Part shown: one piece after another, positions 1 to 6,326 of the stretch
Position numbering within the stretch: the first letter of the stretch is position 1
Layout: each line of letters opens with the position of its first letter
Origin: SIG588 sp045533175
GTDB taxonomy: Bacteria; Bacillota; Clostridia; Oscillospirales; Acutalibacteraceae
Assembly: GCA_045533175.1 (NCBI GenBank)
Contig: JAZSHJ010000016.1
Span: 1 to 8,606 of the forward strand
Reading direction: 5' to 3'
Length of the DNA: 8,606 nt
Made by a program: the position numbers and the translations under genes
Notes under the pieces: model-generated
Database searches by the model: none
Told to the model about the DNA's origin: nothing
What the model saw: only the letters and a program-made list of their open reading frames with translations

Positions 1-2
1 CC

Positions 3-395
3 CTGCCGTTACCCAAAAACGTGCGCGGCATCGTGGCAGATTCGGGATTCACCACCCCCGCCGATATCATCGGCACGGTAGCCGCCCGCGACTTTCACCT
101 GCCGCGGCAGATTGTTCTGCCGTTTTTGAACGCGGTGAGCCGTTTATTCGGCGGATTCGGGTTGTATGAAGCCAATGCTCTCACGGCGTTGAAAGACAAC
201 CGCATTCCTATACTGTTCGTCCACGGCGAAGCGGACAGTTTTGTCCCCTGCGAGATGAGCCACCGCGCGTTTGAGGCGGCCGGCGGGGCAAAACGGCTGA
301 TTACCGTGCCGGGTGCGGAACACGGATGCGGGTATTTGGTGGAACCCGAACGGCTGACCGCGGAACTTGAACAATTTTTCAATGAATACGCATAA
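3..395 (+). CDS. Alpha/beta hydrolase, C-terminal part (5' end outside window)
   Basis: This is the C-terminal 130 codons of a serine hydrolase of the alpha/beta fold. The frame stays open to the left edge, so the GTG at 21 is not a credible start. Two of the three catalytic-triad positions are visible: an Asp in HGEADSFVP (codon 234-236) and a His in GAEHG (codon 321-323), with the spacing normal for the family. The nucleophile Ser in its GxSxG elbow must lie upstream of the window. The stretch IVADSGFTTPADI resembles the segment that follows the nucleophile in the peptidase/esterase-like alpha/beta hydrolases of Clostridia. It ends at the TAA at 393-395 and converges on the acyl-CoA ligase fusion gene. 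Substrate and cellular location cannot be told from this fragment. Confidence 0.88.
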   Translation: MPLPKNVRGIVADSGFTTPADIIGTVAARDFHLPRQIVLPFLNAVSRLFGGFGLYEANALTALKDNRIPILFVHGEADSFVPCEMSHRAFEAAGGAKRLITVPGAEHGCGYLVEPERLTAELEQFFNEYA

Positions 396-428
396 AAAAA
401 CCTCGGTTCTTTTGAACCGAGGTTTTTT
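394..428. terminator. Bidirectional intrinsic terminator between convergent genes
   Basis: A perfect 9-bp stem, CCTCGGTTC (401-409) with GAACCGAGG (414-422), closes a TTTT loop at 410-413. It is flanked by an A-run at 394-400 and a T-run at 423-428. Read on the plus strand the stem is followed by six T, and on the minus strand by seven T, so it can stop transcription from both sides. It fills the whole 34-bp gap between the hydrolase stop (395) and the stop of the minus-strand fusion gene (430). Confidence 0.93.
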
Positions 429-429
429 C

Positions 430-2934
430 TTACTTCTTCAAACCGTATTTTTCGGCGGCTTCTTCCCGCATTTTGTATTTCAAGATCTTGCCCGCGGCGT
501 TCATCGGGAACGCTTTCACAAAGTCCACGTATTTCGGCACTTTGTGACGCGCCATGTGAGACGCCACGAACTCCTTGATCTCCTGTTCGGTGGCCTCGGC
601 CCCTTCTTGCAGAACAATGCTGGCCATGATCTCTTCGCCGTACTGTTCGTCCGGCACACCGATGACCTGCACGTCTTTCACCTTCGGGTTGGTATACAAA
701 AACTCTTCGATCTCACGCGGGTAGATGTTCTCACCGCCGCGAATGATCATGTCCTTCAAGCGTCCCGTGATACGGTAGTTGCCGTCCGCATCCACACACG
801 CAAGGTCACCCGTATGAAGCCAACCGTCTGCGTCGATCGCTTCGGCGGTTTCCTTAGGCATCTTGTAATACCCTTTCATCACGTTGTATCCCCGGGCAAC
901 GAACTCACCGTTTTGCCCCACGGGCACTTCTTCACCCGTATCGGGATCAATGATCTTACATTCTACTTCAGGGAATGCGCTGCCGACCGTTTCCACCCGC
1001 ACGTCCAGCCCTGCTTCCCAGCGTCCCATCGTGCAACCGGGGGACGCTTCGGTCTGGCCGTATACGCTGGTGATTTCGGTCATACCCATCTTTTCCGCGG
1101 CTTCACGCATCAGCGACGGCGGACAGTTGGAACCCGCCATGATGCCGGTGCGGATATAAGAGAAATCCGTCTTTTCAAAGTCCTCGTGCCGCAACATCGC
1201 GATGAACATGGTTGGCACGCCGTTAAAGCAGGTGATACGCTCCTGATGCACACACGCAAGCGACGATTTGGCCGAAAAATACGGAAGCGGCAACAACGTG
1301 GCGCCATGCGTCATGGAAGACGTCATGGACAATACCATGCCGAAGCAATGGAACATCGGCACTTGAATCATCATACGGTCGGCGGTGGAAAGATCCATCG
1401 TGTCGCCGATGTATTTGCCGTTGTTCACCACATTATAGTGTGTGAGCATGACACCTTTCGGGAAACCGGTGGTACCTGACGTGTACTGCATGTTGCACAC
1501 GTCGTGGCTGTCCACCGCCGCCGCCATGCGATACACTTCCTCTACAGGGACGGAATCCGCACGGGCAATCGCCTCTTCCCACGTGAGGCAACCGGGTTGA
1601 CGGTAACCCACCGTGATGATGTTGCGCAAAAACGGCAGACGGCGCGCGTGCAACGGTTCGCCCGGGCGCTGTGTTTCCAGTTCGGGACACAACTCCTTCA
1701 TGATTTCGGCATAGTTGGAATCGAGCGCCGATTCGATCATGATCAGCGTGTGAGTATCCGACTGACGAAGCAAATACTCCGCTTCATGTACCTTATACGC
1801 GGTATTCATGGTCACGAGTACCGCACCGATCTTAGTGGTGGCCCAAAACGCAATGTACCATTGCGGCACGTTGGTGGCCCACACCGCCACGTGCGTACCC
1901 GCTTTCACCCCCATGGAAATGAGCGAACGGGCAAAGGTATCCACATCGTCACGGAATTCGGAATAGGTGCGAGTGTAATCCAGCGTGGTGTACTTAAATG
2001 CCAACTGATCGGGGAACTCTTCCACTTGACGATCCAACACTTCCGAGAAGGTGCAATCGATCAGCGTGTTTTTCTTCCACACAAACTTGCCTGTACCTGC
2101 ACGGTTGCTGTAAAGGGGTTTCGGTTTACGAGCAGAACTGCCGAAACGGCTCATATAGTTGACAAAGTGCAAGAAAATGATCTCCATATCGTGGATCTCG
2201 TCCCAATCGGGATCCCATTCCAACGACACAAATCCGTTGTAGTTGATGGAATAGAGCGCACTCATCATATCTTCCACCGGCAGGGTACCCTCACCGATGA
2301 GGCAATAGCGCACTTCGCCGTTGTGTTCTTCGGAATCCTTCAAGTGTACCTGACGGATAAACGCACCCAGATTCTTCACCGTGGTCCACGGTGCTTCACC
2401 GCACACACGGTAGGGATGGTGCATATCCCACAACGCACCCAACGAATCGCTGGCAAAGCGAGCAAGCATATCCGCGAGGCGTGCCGTATCGGCATACAGT
2501 CCCACCGTTTCGATCAGCAGACACACACCCTGCTTTTCTGCTCCGCCGATCACCGCCGACAGACAGTTAAACACGGTATTTTCTTCCTCTGCCCCATCGC
2601 CTGCGGGCGCCAACGCACGCACCCGCACATAGGGAATGTTCAAGTTGTGCGCCACGCGCACGCATTCGTTGATTTCGGTGATGTTCTGCTCCAACAGGGC
2701 GGCATCCGCAATGTTGCACACCGAATCGACACACGGGATGGAAAGCCCCATATCCGCCAGCCGACGTGTAAAGATGCCTGCCATTACAGGATCGCAAATG
2801 TTGCCCTCGCCGCGGAACGCTTCGTCCCGCAGATTATGCAGTTCAATCCCCGAAAAGCCCATATCTTTCGCGGCATCACAAAATTCCGAAAAGGTATACC
2901 CTTTCCATCCGCGGGTGGAAAACGACAGTTTCAT
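430..2934 (-). CDS. Fusion: xylose-isomerase-like TIM barrel + fatty-acyl-CoA synthetase (AMP-binding)
   Basis: An 834-aa two-domain protein in one unbroken frame. Residues 1 to about 264 look like a sugar phosphate isomerase/epimerase (AP endonuclease 2 type) TIM barrel. The expected metal ligands are present: E142 in LLIET, D170 and H172/H173 in WDMHH, H197 in VHLKD and E239 in SLEWD. A basic linker (about 265-288) leads into a complete AMP-forming acyl-CoA ligase. It has the ATP-binding loop YTSGTTGFPKG (484-494), YGQTEAS (625-631), WLHTGD (705-710), the hinge region GRLKDMIIRGG (724-734) and the C-terminal catalytic lysine K816 in NAAGKIL. By family, the ligase makes an acyl-CoA from a carboxylic acid, ATP and CoA, and it most resembles FadD-like medium/short-chain ligases. 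The ATG has a GGAGGT site (2943-2948) 8 nt upstream. The gene follows the LeuA-like gene by 20 bp and so lies under the T-box. The acid substrate and the role of the barrel are unknown. Confidence 0.93.
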   Translation of the reverse strand: MKLSFSTRGWKGYTFSEFCDAAKDMGFSGIELHNLRDEAFRGEGNICDPVMAGIFTRRLADMGLSIPCVDSVCNIADAALLEQNITEINECVRVAHNLNIPYVRVRALAPAGDGAEEENTVFNCLSAVIGGAEKQGVCLLIETVGLYADTARLADMLARFASDSLGALWDMHHPYRVCGEAPWTTVKNLGAFIRQVHLKDSEEHNGEVRYCLIGEGTLPVEDMMSALYSINYNGFVSLEWDPDWDEIHDMEIIFLHFVNYMSRFGSSARKPKPLYSNRAGTGKFVWKKNTLIDCTFSEVLDRQVEEFPDQLAFKYTTLDYTRTYSEFRDDVDTFARSLISMGVKAGTHVAVWATNVPQWYIAFWATTKIGAVLVTMNTAYKVHEAEYLLRQSDTHTLIMIESALDSNYAEIMKELCPELETQRPGEPLHARRLPFLRNIITVGYRQPGCLTWEEAIARADSVPVEEVYRMAAAVDSHDVCNMQYTSGTTGFPKGVMLTHYNVVNNGKYIGDTMDLSTADRMMIQVPMFHCFGMVLSMTSSMTHGATLLPLPYFSAKSSLACVHQERITCFNGVPTMFIAMLRHEDFEKTDFSYIRTGIMAGSNCPPSLMREAAEKMGMTEITSVYGQTEASPGCTMGRWEAGLDVRVETVGSAFPEVECKIIDPDTGEEVPVGQNGEFVARGYNVMKGYYKMPKETAEAIDADGWLHTGDLACVDADGNYRITGRLKDMIIRGGENIYPREIEEFLYTNPKVKDVQVIGVPDEQYGEEIMASIVLQEGAEATEQEIKEFVASHMARHKVPKYVDFVKAFPMNAAGKILKYKMREEAAEKYGLKK

Positions 2935-2954
2935 CGTTTGTTACCTCCAAAAAC

Positions 2955-4370
2955 TTATTCCTCGTAGGCGATCTTGTTCAATGCATTCACATAGGCGCGG
3001 ATACTGGCGCCGATGATATCGGTGGAGATACCGTTACCCGAATACAACTGACCTCCTTCACGCAGTTTAACCAGCGCCGAACCGACCGCTTCGCGTCCCT
3101 GCGTGATGGATTGGATCTGGAAATCATCCAGTTCGTAATGACGTCCCACAATACGTTCGATTGCCAAGAACGCCGCATCGATCGGGCCGTCGCCCAAGCT
3201 GACACCTTCAATGATGCGCCCATCCTTTTCAAACTTAATGTGGGCGGTCGCGGAGATCTGGTTACCGCTGTTGATCACGAAACTGACCAACTTATAGGTC
3301 GGCGGCACTTGCATGGCCGCCGTGGCCACGATGGCTTCCAATTCGCGGGCATTTACCGCCTTTTTCTGTGCCACGCGCTGAAACTCTTCATACACGTTTG
3401 CTTCGTCTTCGGGAGTGAGTTCGTATCCAAGCGATCTCACCGCCGCCGCCACCGCTGTCACATCCGCCTGTGCGGTGAGGGTGAGGTTGTTTTCCTCCTG
3501 CAAAGCGGTTTCAAACGAAGCGGCCGTACCGCTGTGACCGCCCAAAATGCGGCCGAGTTGCGCCAGACTGCGTTGCAGTTCGGTCACGTTGAGCGCGGTG
3601 TTGAACCCGCAAGCCGCGCCCTTATCCGCCGCAATACGCGCGATGGATTTCATCGACGGGGCGGACATACCCTCCGCCACCACCGTCGTACCGGACGCAC
3701 CTGCCTTGATGGCGGCCAGCGTAGAAGCCGCGGCCAACGCCAGATCATCGGCGCATTGTACTGTGAAAGGCATCTGTGAAAGCGCAGGCACGGCAGAAAT
3801 CAAACCTTCCACCCACGCGGCAAATTCATCCGGCAACATGGCACCGACGCTGTCACGCACACCCACGGCGGTCGCACCTGCTTCGATCGCGGCGGCAATC
3901 ACCGTTTCAAGGAACGGTACGTCCCCACGGGTGGCATCTTCGGCCATAAACAGCACGTTCGGGCAAAGCGCGCGCGCGGCCGTCACCAATTTTTTGACTG
4001 TTTCCAACAGTTTCGGCGCTTTCATGTGGCAGATATATTCCATCTGCACGGTGGAAACCGGCAAACTCACGCACAACTGCGGTTTGGCCGCACCCGACAG
4101 CGCATTCCACGCCGCGGCCAACGATTCCTCTGTGTAACCGACAGGAAGGGACAGCACCGGCCGACGCACCGCGTTCGCAATGGTGCGCACCAACAACGTA
4201 TCCGCCTTGATATTCACAAGCGGCGGCAGACCGATGGCATCCACCTGCAGTCGTTCCAACCCTTTGGCCAATTCCAGGCTTTCGCGGAAACTGGGCGCAC
4301 TTTCACGGCGCGCCGCATACTCCTGCAACGTCACATCGGTCACAAACAATGTTTTGATCTTTCGGCTCAT
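2955..4370 (-). CDS. LeuA-like protein with degenerate catalytic site and intact leucine regulatory domain
   Basis: 471 aa from the chosen ATG. Residues about 5-260 align by eye with the HMGL-like TIM barrel of 2-isopropylmalate/homocitrate synthases (compare FMAEDATRGDVPFL at 141-154 and the following AIEAGAT). Residues about 355-465 match the LeuA dimerisation/allosteric domain, including GDGPIDAAFLAIE, QSITQGREAVG, GNGISTDIIGAS and AYVNALN. The barrel has lost key residues. The LeuA signature DTTLRDGEQ is replaced by DVTLQEYAA (12-20), so the catalytic Arg and the metal-binding Asp are missing. The metal-binding HCHNDLG is VQCADDLA (204-211), so both His are gone, and the usual INGxGERxGN segment reads VVAEGMSAPS (230-239). 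It is therefore unlikely to perform the acetyl-CoA condensation of LeuA. It may be a leucine-sensing or scaffolding pseudoenzyme, or an enzyme with changed chemistry. It is the first gene after the T-box. Confidence 0.85.
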   Translation of the reverse strand: MSRKIKTLFVTDVTLQEYAARRESAPSFRESLELAKGLERLQVDAIGLPPLVNIKADTLLVRTIANAVRRPVLSLPVGYTEESLAAAWNALSGAAKPQLCVSLPVSTVQMEYICHMKAPKLLETVKKLVTAARALCPNVLFMAEDATRGDVPFLETVIAAAIEAGATAVGVRDSVGAMLPDEFAAWVEGLISAVPALSQMPFTVQCADDLALAAASTLAAIKAGASGTTVVAEGMSAPSMKSIARIAADKGAACGFNTALNVTELQRSLAQLGRILGGHSGTAASFETALQEENNLTLTAQADVTAVAAAVRSLGYELTPEDEANVYEEFQRVAQKKAVNARELEAIVATAAMQVPPTYKLVSFVINSGNQISATAHIKFEKDGRIIEGVSLGDGPIDAAFLAIERIVGRHYELDDFQIQSITQGREAVGSALVKLREGGQLYSGNGISTDIIGASIRAYVNALNKIAYEE

Positions 4371-4376
4371 ACTGTA

Positions 4377-4389
4377 TACCAACCTTTCG
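4377..4389 (-). promoter_or_regulatory. Ribosome binding region that decides the LeuA-like start
   Basis: On the minus strand the T-box terminator tail is followed by CGAAAGG, then TTGGTATACAGT, then ATG (4370-4368). An upstream in-frame TTG (4382-4380) directly abuts the AAAGG and leaves no spacing, so I place the start at the ATG, about 12 nt from AAAGG. The site is weak and widely spaced compared with the other genes here. Confidence 0.5.
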
Positions 4390-4392
4390 AAT

Positions 4393-4426
4393 AAAAAAGT
4401 CCCTGAAGCCTTTCGACTTCAGGGAC
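4393..4426 (-). terminator. T-box attenuator terminator
   Basis: Minus-strand stem GTCCCTGAAG (4426-4417) with CTTCAGGGAC (4408-4399), 10 bp, loop of 8 nt, followed by six T (4398-4393). Its 5' arm contains CCCT, which is also needed by the T-box antiterminator, so the two structures exclude each other as in other T-box attenuators. Confidence 0.94.
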
Positions 4427-4673
4427 GATTTAACGTGTGATAAATCGCGGTACCACCCTGCTTGCTGTTACAAAACAGCCACTCGTCGGAACCTATCAGT
4501 TCCCAGGCCATGGTAACGGGACCAACCGTAACTTCCTACCGACCGTACGGTGTTCGGAAGTTCCACTCCGGAATGAGACTGCCGCCCAGGGTATCATCGG
4601 CTCGCACCAACCGCCGACTCTCTGTACACACGTTCTGCGTGGCATAATTCCTTCACAGCGTTTTGGAATATGT
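4393..4673 (-). promoter_or_regulatory. T-box leader (tRNA-sensing riboswitch), probable leucine specifier CUC
   Basis: The 14-nt T-box core AGGGTGGTACCGCG lies at 4459-4446. The antiterminator is explicit: AGGG (4459-4456) pairs with CCCT (4424-4421), a 7-nt bulge TGGTACC (4455-4449) follows, and GCGATTTA (4448-4441) pairs with TAAATCGT (4432-4425). The bulge TGGT would bind a tRNA ending in ACCA, which fits the A discriminator of tRNA-Leu. Stem III is GCTGTT-ttgt-AACAGC (4479-4464). Stem II includes AACTTCC with GGAAGTT. Stem I has the AGAGAG bulge (4623-4618) and the distal loop GGTTGGTGCGA held by TCGGC/GCCGA. The best specifier is CTC at 4577-4575, followed by A and by a helix GGAAT (4651-4647)/ATTCC (4574-4570), giving leucine. 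The specifier is read by eye and is less certain than the T-box itself. Confidence 0.95.
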
Positions 4674-4678
4674 GAGAA

Positions 4679-4707
4679 ATTATACCGTGTTTCAGCCGTG
4701 TTGTCAA
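4679..4707 (-). promoter_or_regulatory. Consensus sigma-A-type promoter for the T-box operon
   Basis: Minus strand TTGACA (4707-4702), a 17-bp spacer, then TATAAT (4684-4679): both hexamers are perfect consensus. Predicted transcription start is about 4673-4672, directly upstream of T-box stem I. The promoter is strong in itself, so control is expected to come from the T-box. Confidence 0.92.
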
Positions 4708-4731
4708 GTCCTTTTTGCGGATTTTTTCAAT

Positions 4732-6111
4732 TTATTCCGCGTCCGCTTTATCTTTGCGGGAAAGGAAGAGATTCACCAAGATGCCGAGGATGAGCGCCAC
4801 GGCGATAGAGGTGAGCGTCACCTGACCGATGCGAAGCGCCATGCCGCCGATACCCGTGATAAGAATGACCGACACCACGAACAGGTTGCGGTTTTCTTCC
4901 AGATCCACCTTCTGCACCATCTTCAAGCCGGACACCGCAATGAAACCGTACAACGTCATGCACACGCCGCCCATCACGCAAGCGGGAATGGTGGCAAGGA
5001 AGGTGACGAAGGGGGCTACAAAGGAGGCGATGATCGCCATGAACGCCGTCACGGTGATGGTGATGACCGACGCGTTGCGGGTGATAGCCACACAGCCGAC
5101 CGACTCGCCGTAGGTGGTGTTGGGACAACCGCCGAAGAAAGCGCCTGCCACCGAACCAATGCCGTCACCGAGCAAGGTGCGATGCAAGCCGGGATCTTCC
5201 GTGAGATCACTTTCAATGATGGTGGAAAGGTTCTTGTGGTCGGCCAAATGCTCGGCAAACACCACAAACGCCACCGGCACGTACGCCACGGCGATGGTGA
5301 GAATATACGAACCAAGCGAGCCGGACGCACCGAAATTCATGGCATCCCCGCCAAACGCTTTCATAAATGCAAAATCGGGCAACCATTTCATATCGTTGAA
5401 CAGCGCGAAATTGATGATCTTCAAGGAATCGTTATTGAACAAAATGCCGCATACCGTGAAAATCGTGGCAACCAGATAGCCGGCCAGAATACCGATAATA
5501 AACGGGATGAGTTTGGTCATCTTTTTGCCGTAGACCGAGCAGAACACGACGGTCAGCAAGGTTACCATCGCACACAAAAACGCGATCCACCCCTTGCCGT
5601 TCATCACATAAGCGCTGAAATCCGCGCTGTACTCCACAAATTTGGCCGAAGCGCCGACCGCATCCTTCACCGCGTTGCCCGCGAGCGACAAACCGATGAT
5701 AGCCACGGTGGGGCCGATGACTGCCGCCGGCATCAATTTGTTGATCCATTGCACACCGACAAATTTCACAACAACGGCGATCACGACATATACCAGGCCG
5801 GCAAACGCCGCACCGAGAATGAGGCCGAGATAGCCGGCCGAAGCGGACACACCGCCCGCAAACGCCGCAAACATTGAACCCAAGAAGGCGAACGAAGAAC
5901 CGAGAAACACAGGACTACGGAATTTGGTGAACAGCTGATATACAAGCGTGCCCACGCCCGCGCCGAACAGCGCCGCCGATTGGCTCATACCGTTGCCGAT
6001 GATGGCGGGAACCGCGATGGTGGCGGCCAAGATCGCAAGCAGTTGTTGGAACGCGAACACCAACACTTGCCCAAATTTGGGTTTGTCTTTGACTCCGTAG
6101 ATAAGTTGCAT
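4732..6111 (-). CDS. uraA: Uracil permease (NCS2 family, UraA/PyrP type)
   Basis: A 459-aa hydrophobic integral membrane protein of the nucleobase/cation symporter 2 family, which takes up uracil with protons. Counting from the chosen start, the substrate-site signatures are FAEHLADH (Glu and His equivalent to UraA E241/H245) at about 285-292 and NTTYGESVG (Glu equivalent to E290) at about 331-339, preceded by SDLTEDPGLHRTLLGDG. The NTTYGE form favours uracil over xanthine transporters. Length and the opening MQLIYGVKDKPKF are normal for the family. An ATG two codons upstream (6117) lies only 2 nt from the GGAGG and is less likely. It has its own promoter and a structured leader. No terminator is visible after its stop, and the next promoter starts 24 bp on. 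Exact substrate preference (uracil against other pyrimidines) is inferred. Confidence 0.93.
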   Translation of the reverse strand: MQLIYGVKDKPKFGQVLVFAFQQLLAILAATIAVPAIIGNGMSQSAALFGAGVGTLVYQLFTKFRSPVFLGSSFAFLGSMFAAFAGGVSASAGYLGLILGAAFAGLVYVVIAVVVKFVGVQWINKLMPAAVIGPTVAIIGLSLAGNAVKDAVGASAKFVEYSADFSAYVMNGKGWIAFLCAMVTLLTVVFCSVYGKKMTKLIPFIIGILAGYLVATIFTVCGILFNNDSLKIINFALFNDMKWLPDFAFMKAFGGDAMNFGASGSLGSYILTIAVAYVPVAFVVFAEHLADHKNLSTIIESDLTEDPGLHRTLLGDGIGSVAGAFFGGCPNTTYGESVGCVAITRNASVITITVTAFMAIIASFVAPFVTFLATIPACVMGGVCMTLYGFIAVSGLKMVQKVDLEENRNLFVVSVILITGIGGMALRIGQVTLTSIAVALILGILVNLFLSRKDKADAE

Positions 6112-6119
6112 TGACATTT

Positions 6120-6124
6120 CCTCC
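6120..6124 (-). promoter_or_regulatory. Ribosome binding site that sets the uraA start
   Basis: Minus strand AAAAAAGGAGG ends at 6120. It is 8 nt from the ATG at 6111 and only 2 nt from the ATG at 6117, so the inner ATG is the better start. That start also matches the usual N-terminus of the family. Confidence 0.8.
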
Positions 6125-6141
6125 TTTTTTCATTACGGCAT

Positions 6142-6166
6142 AAAAAAAGACTTGCCCTGCGGCAAG
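6142..6166 (-). terminator. Intrinsic terminator in the uraA leader
   Basis: Minus-strand hairpin CTTGCC-GCAG-GGCAAG (6166-6151), then TC and seven T (6148-6142), ending 30 nt before the uraA start codon. Because it lies between the promoter and the gene, it would cut expression unless prevented from forming. Confidence 0.8.
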
Positions 6167-6175
6167 ATCTCGGTT

Positions 6176-6190
6176 TTAAAAATACACCAT
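6176..6190 (-). CDS. Possible four-codon leader ORF (MVYF)
   Basis: ATG GTG TAT TTT TAA lies in the loop of the permease antiterminator, and GAGGG (6199-6195) sits 4 nt upstream as a possible ribosome binding site. Its start codon overlaps both the antiterminator 5' arm and the upstream hairpin, so a ribosome here would change which structure forms. An ORF this short may be chance; only its placement makes it worth recording. Confidence 0.2.
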   Translation of the reverse strand: MVYF

Positions 6191-6239
6191 CTTGCCCTCG
6201 GAAATATGCCGTTCAGAAAGATGTGTTTTTGCTTTTATT

Positions 6240-6268
6240 AGTGTACCGCAATCTTCGCGGTTTGTCAA
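6240..6268 (-). promoter_or_regulatory. Promoter of the uracil permease gene
   Basis: Minus strand TTGACA (6268-6263), 17-bp spacer, TACACT (6245-6240). The -35 is perfect and the -10 keeps TA at the start and T at the end. Predicted start of transcription is about 6233, giving a leader of about 120 nt. Confidence 0.85.
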
Positions 6269-6279
6269 CCGTTTGCGAC

Positions 6280-6313
6280 AAAAAAGGAACGCCCCGCACG
6301 GGGCATTCCTTTT
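6280..6313 (-). terminator. Terminator of the amidohydrolase gene
   Basis: Minus-strand stem GGAATGCCCC (6309-6300) with GGGGCGTTCC (6295-6286), 10 bp including one T-G pair, loop GTGC, followed by six T (6285-6280). It begins 17 nt after the amidohydrolase stop codon and lies just upstream of the uraA promoter. Four T on the other flank make it partly symmetrical. Confidence 0.92.
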
Positions 6314-6326
6314 CTTACCGACAATA

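Larger units (their letters stand above)
6135..6233 (-). promoter_or_regulatory. Attenuator-like leader of the uracil permease gene
   Basis: Three competing minus-strand pairings can be drawn. (1) Terminator: CTTGCC (6166-6161) with GGCAAG (6156-6151), followed by seven T. (2) Antiterminator: GGCAAGAT (6196-6189) with ATCTTGCC (6168-6161), which takes the 5' arm of the terminator. (3) Upstream hairpin: ACACATCTT (6226-6218) with AAGATGGTGT (6193-6184), 9 bp with one bulged G, which takes part of the antiterminator. A 7-bp pair ACGGCAT (6212-6206)/ATGCCGT (6141-6135) encloses the last two. The order is that of an anti-antiterminator switch, such as PyrR control of pyr genes in Bacillota, but I do not see the PyrR binding-loop consensus or any purine aptamer core. 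The ligand or protein is unknown. Confidence 0.7.

Noticed and set aside
367..2967. Two long plus-strand reading frames (367-1479 and 1504-2967) opposite the fusion gene
   Set aside because: They lie fully antisense to a gene with clear domains and ribosome site. Their translations are His/Arg-rich with no recognisable motif, as expected for a shadow frame of a moderately GC-rich gene lacking certain codons.
4371..4382. TTG start giving a LeuA-like protein four residues longer
   Set aside because: The only purine-rich ribosome site (AAAGG) directly touches this TTG, so there is no room for initiation. The ATG at 4370 is preferred.
4663..5877. A 404-codon plus-strand frame opposite the permease
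   Set aside because: It is antisense to the NCS2 permease and T-box promoter. The translation is dominated by charged residues typical of the reverse of hydrophobic codons, and it has no ribosome site or family signature.
6135..6233. Purine, preQ1 or classical PyrR binding element in the permease leader
   Set aside because: I looked for the conserved aptamer cores and the PyrR loop consensus and could not find them, so only the hairpin competition is reported and no ligand is named.
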